A stretch of 64,000 nt of DNA. It comes from Palsa-189 sp963803735. GTDB lineage: Bacteria > Acidobacteriota > Terriglobia > Acidiferrales > UBA7541. Where the stretch lies: assembly GCA_963803735.1 (NCBI GenBank), contig CAWDNV010000011.1, positions 434,001-498,000 of the forward strand, given 5' to 3'. The position numbers were made by a program, and so were the translations under genes. Positions within the stretch are counted from its first letter, which is position 1; each line of letters begins with the position of its first letter. The notes beneath the pieces were generated by a model, which searched no databases, was not told where the DNA came from, and saw only the letters and a list, made by a program, of their open reading frames with translations. Positions 63,820 through 64,000 of this stretch are shown here, one piece after another.

Positions 63820-64000
63820 TTAGTCGTCTGTTTTAGTCGCGCGTTGCACGGCTTGCGCTGCGAATCGCTTCTCTAATTGCTGAATCTCACCAAGACCAAT
63901 CATCTCGTTGAACTCCCGGAAGGAGCTTCCGTCGGCAAAAATGCGCCTGGGCGTACCCTCCGCCTTGATTTCTGCGAGAATCCCGCGAACCGCTTTGGCG
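63820..64000 (-). CDS. C-terminal end of an unrecognised protein (cut by window edge)
   Basis: On the minus strand the frame from the window edge to a TAA at 63820-63822 gives about 59 residues ending QRATKTDD. The piece reads VRGILAEIKAEGTPRRIFAD then SSFREFNEMIGLGE, like the end of a small soluble domain. A thioredoxin/DsbC-like end is possible because of the EGTPRRIF segment, but this is a weak guess. Confidence 0.5.
   Translation of the reverse strand, partial: AKAVRGILAEIKAEGTPRRIFADGSSFREFNEMIGLGEIQQLEKRFAAQAVQRATKTDD

Overview
The window looks like the chromosome of a soil-type Acidobacteriota, probably class Terriglobia. I infer this from two very large Oar-like TonB-dependent receptors with N-terminal carboxypeptidase-regulatory-like domains, many secreted proteins of the AHH/NPH type (DUF6152-like), palindromic REP-like repeats and Tat-exported oxidoreductases. 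No marker gene proves the taxonomy.

Layout. (1) 1-2158: a possible cut-off reading frame, then an IS110-family (IS1111-like) insertion sequence with a long 3' non-coding tail. (2) 2159-16575, mostly minus strand: housekeeping genes, including a glycosyltransferase, lon, cca, dinB, prmC (frameshifted), prfA, a tandem-domain thyX-like gene and rpmE. A 376-bp non-autonomous mobile element with perfect 12-bp inverted repeats and an 8-bp target duplication sits beside prfA. (3) 15367-21091: a signalling block with a GGDEF-PilZ protein, a histidine kinase, an NtrC-type regulator and two PilZ proteins. (4) 21092-22502: REP-like repeats and a gene remnant around a secreted VOC protein. (5) 22503-31077: a Tat-exported ThDP enzyme with cytochrome c, a rhomboid protease, a secreted M49 peptidase, a GT39-type membrane protein and a frameshifted outer-membrane protein.

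(6) 31235-49134 is the unusual part, almost entirely exported proteins. Four separate gene pairs each combine a small protein whose predicted mature N-terminus is His-His with a larger partner carrying a GxW(E/D)GD motif. They lie among two SoxCD-like molybdenum/cytochrome c modules, a quinohemoprotein, an exported metallo-beta-lactamase-fold protein, a Tat-exported double-VOC protein and a beta-propeller. I read this as a periplasmic oxidative (probably copper/molybdenum/PQQ/heme) system of unknown substrate. (7) 49423-63765: two TonB receptors, a secreted RidA-like protein, an FAH-family hydrolase, a polysaccharide-deacetylase-like protein, a serine hydrolase, a MetX-like hydrolase and an AtoE-type fatty acid transporter, which together suggest uptake and breakdown of organic compounds.

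Three genes (prmC, the outer-membrane protein, the second soxC) are interrupted by single-base changes in G/C runs, which suggests either assembly errors or real decay. One tRNA gene (CAT anticodon, Ile2-like) was found. No CRISPR array, rRNA or prophage was seen.
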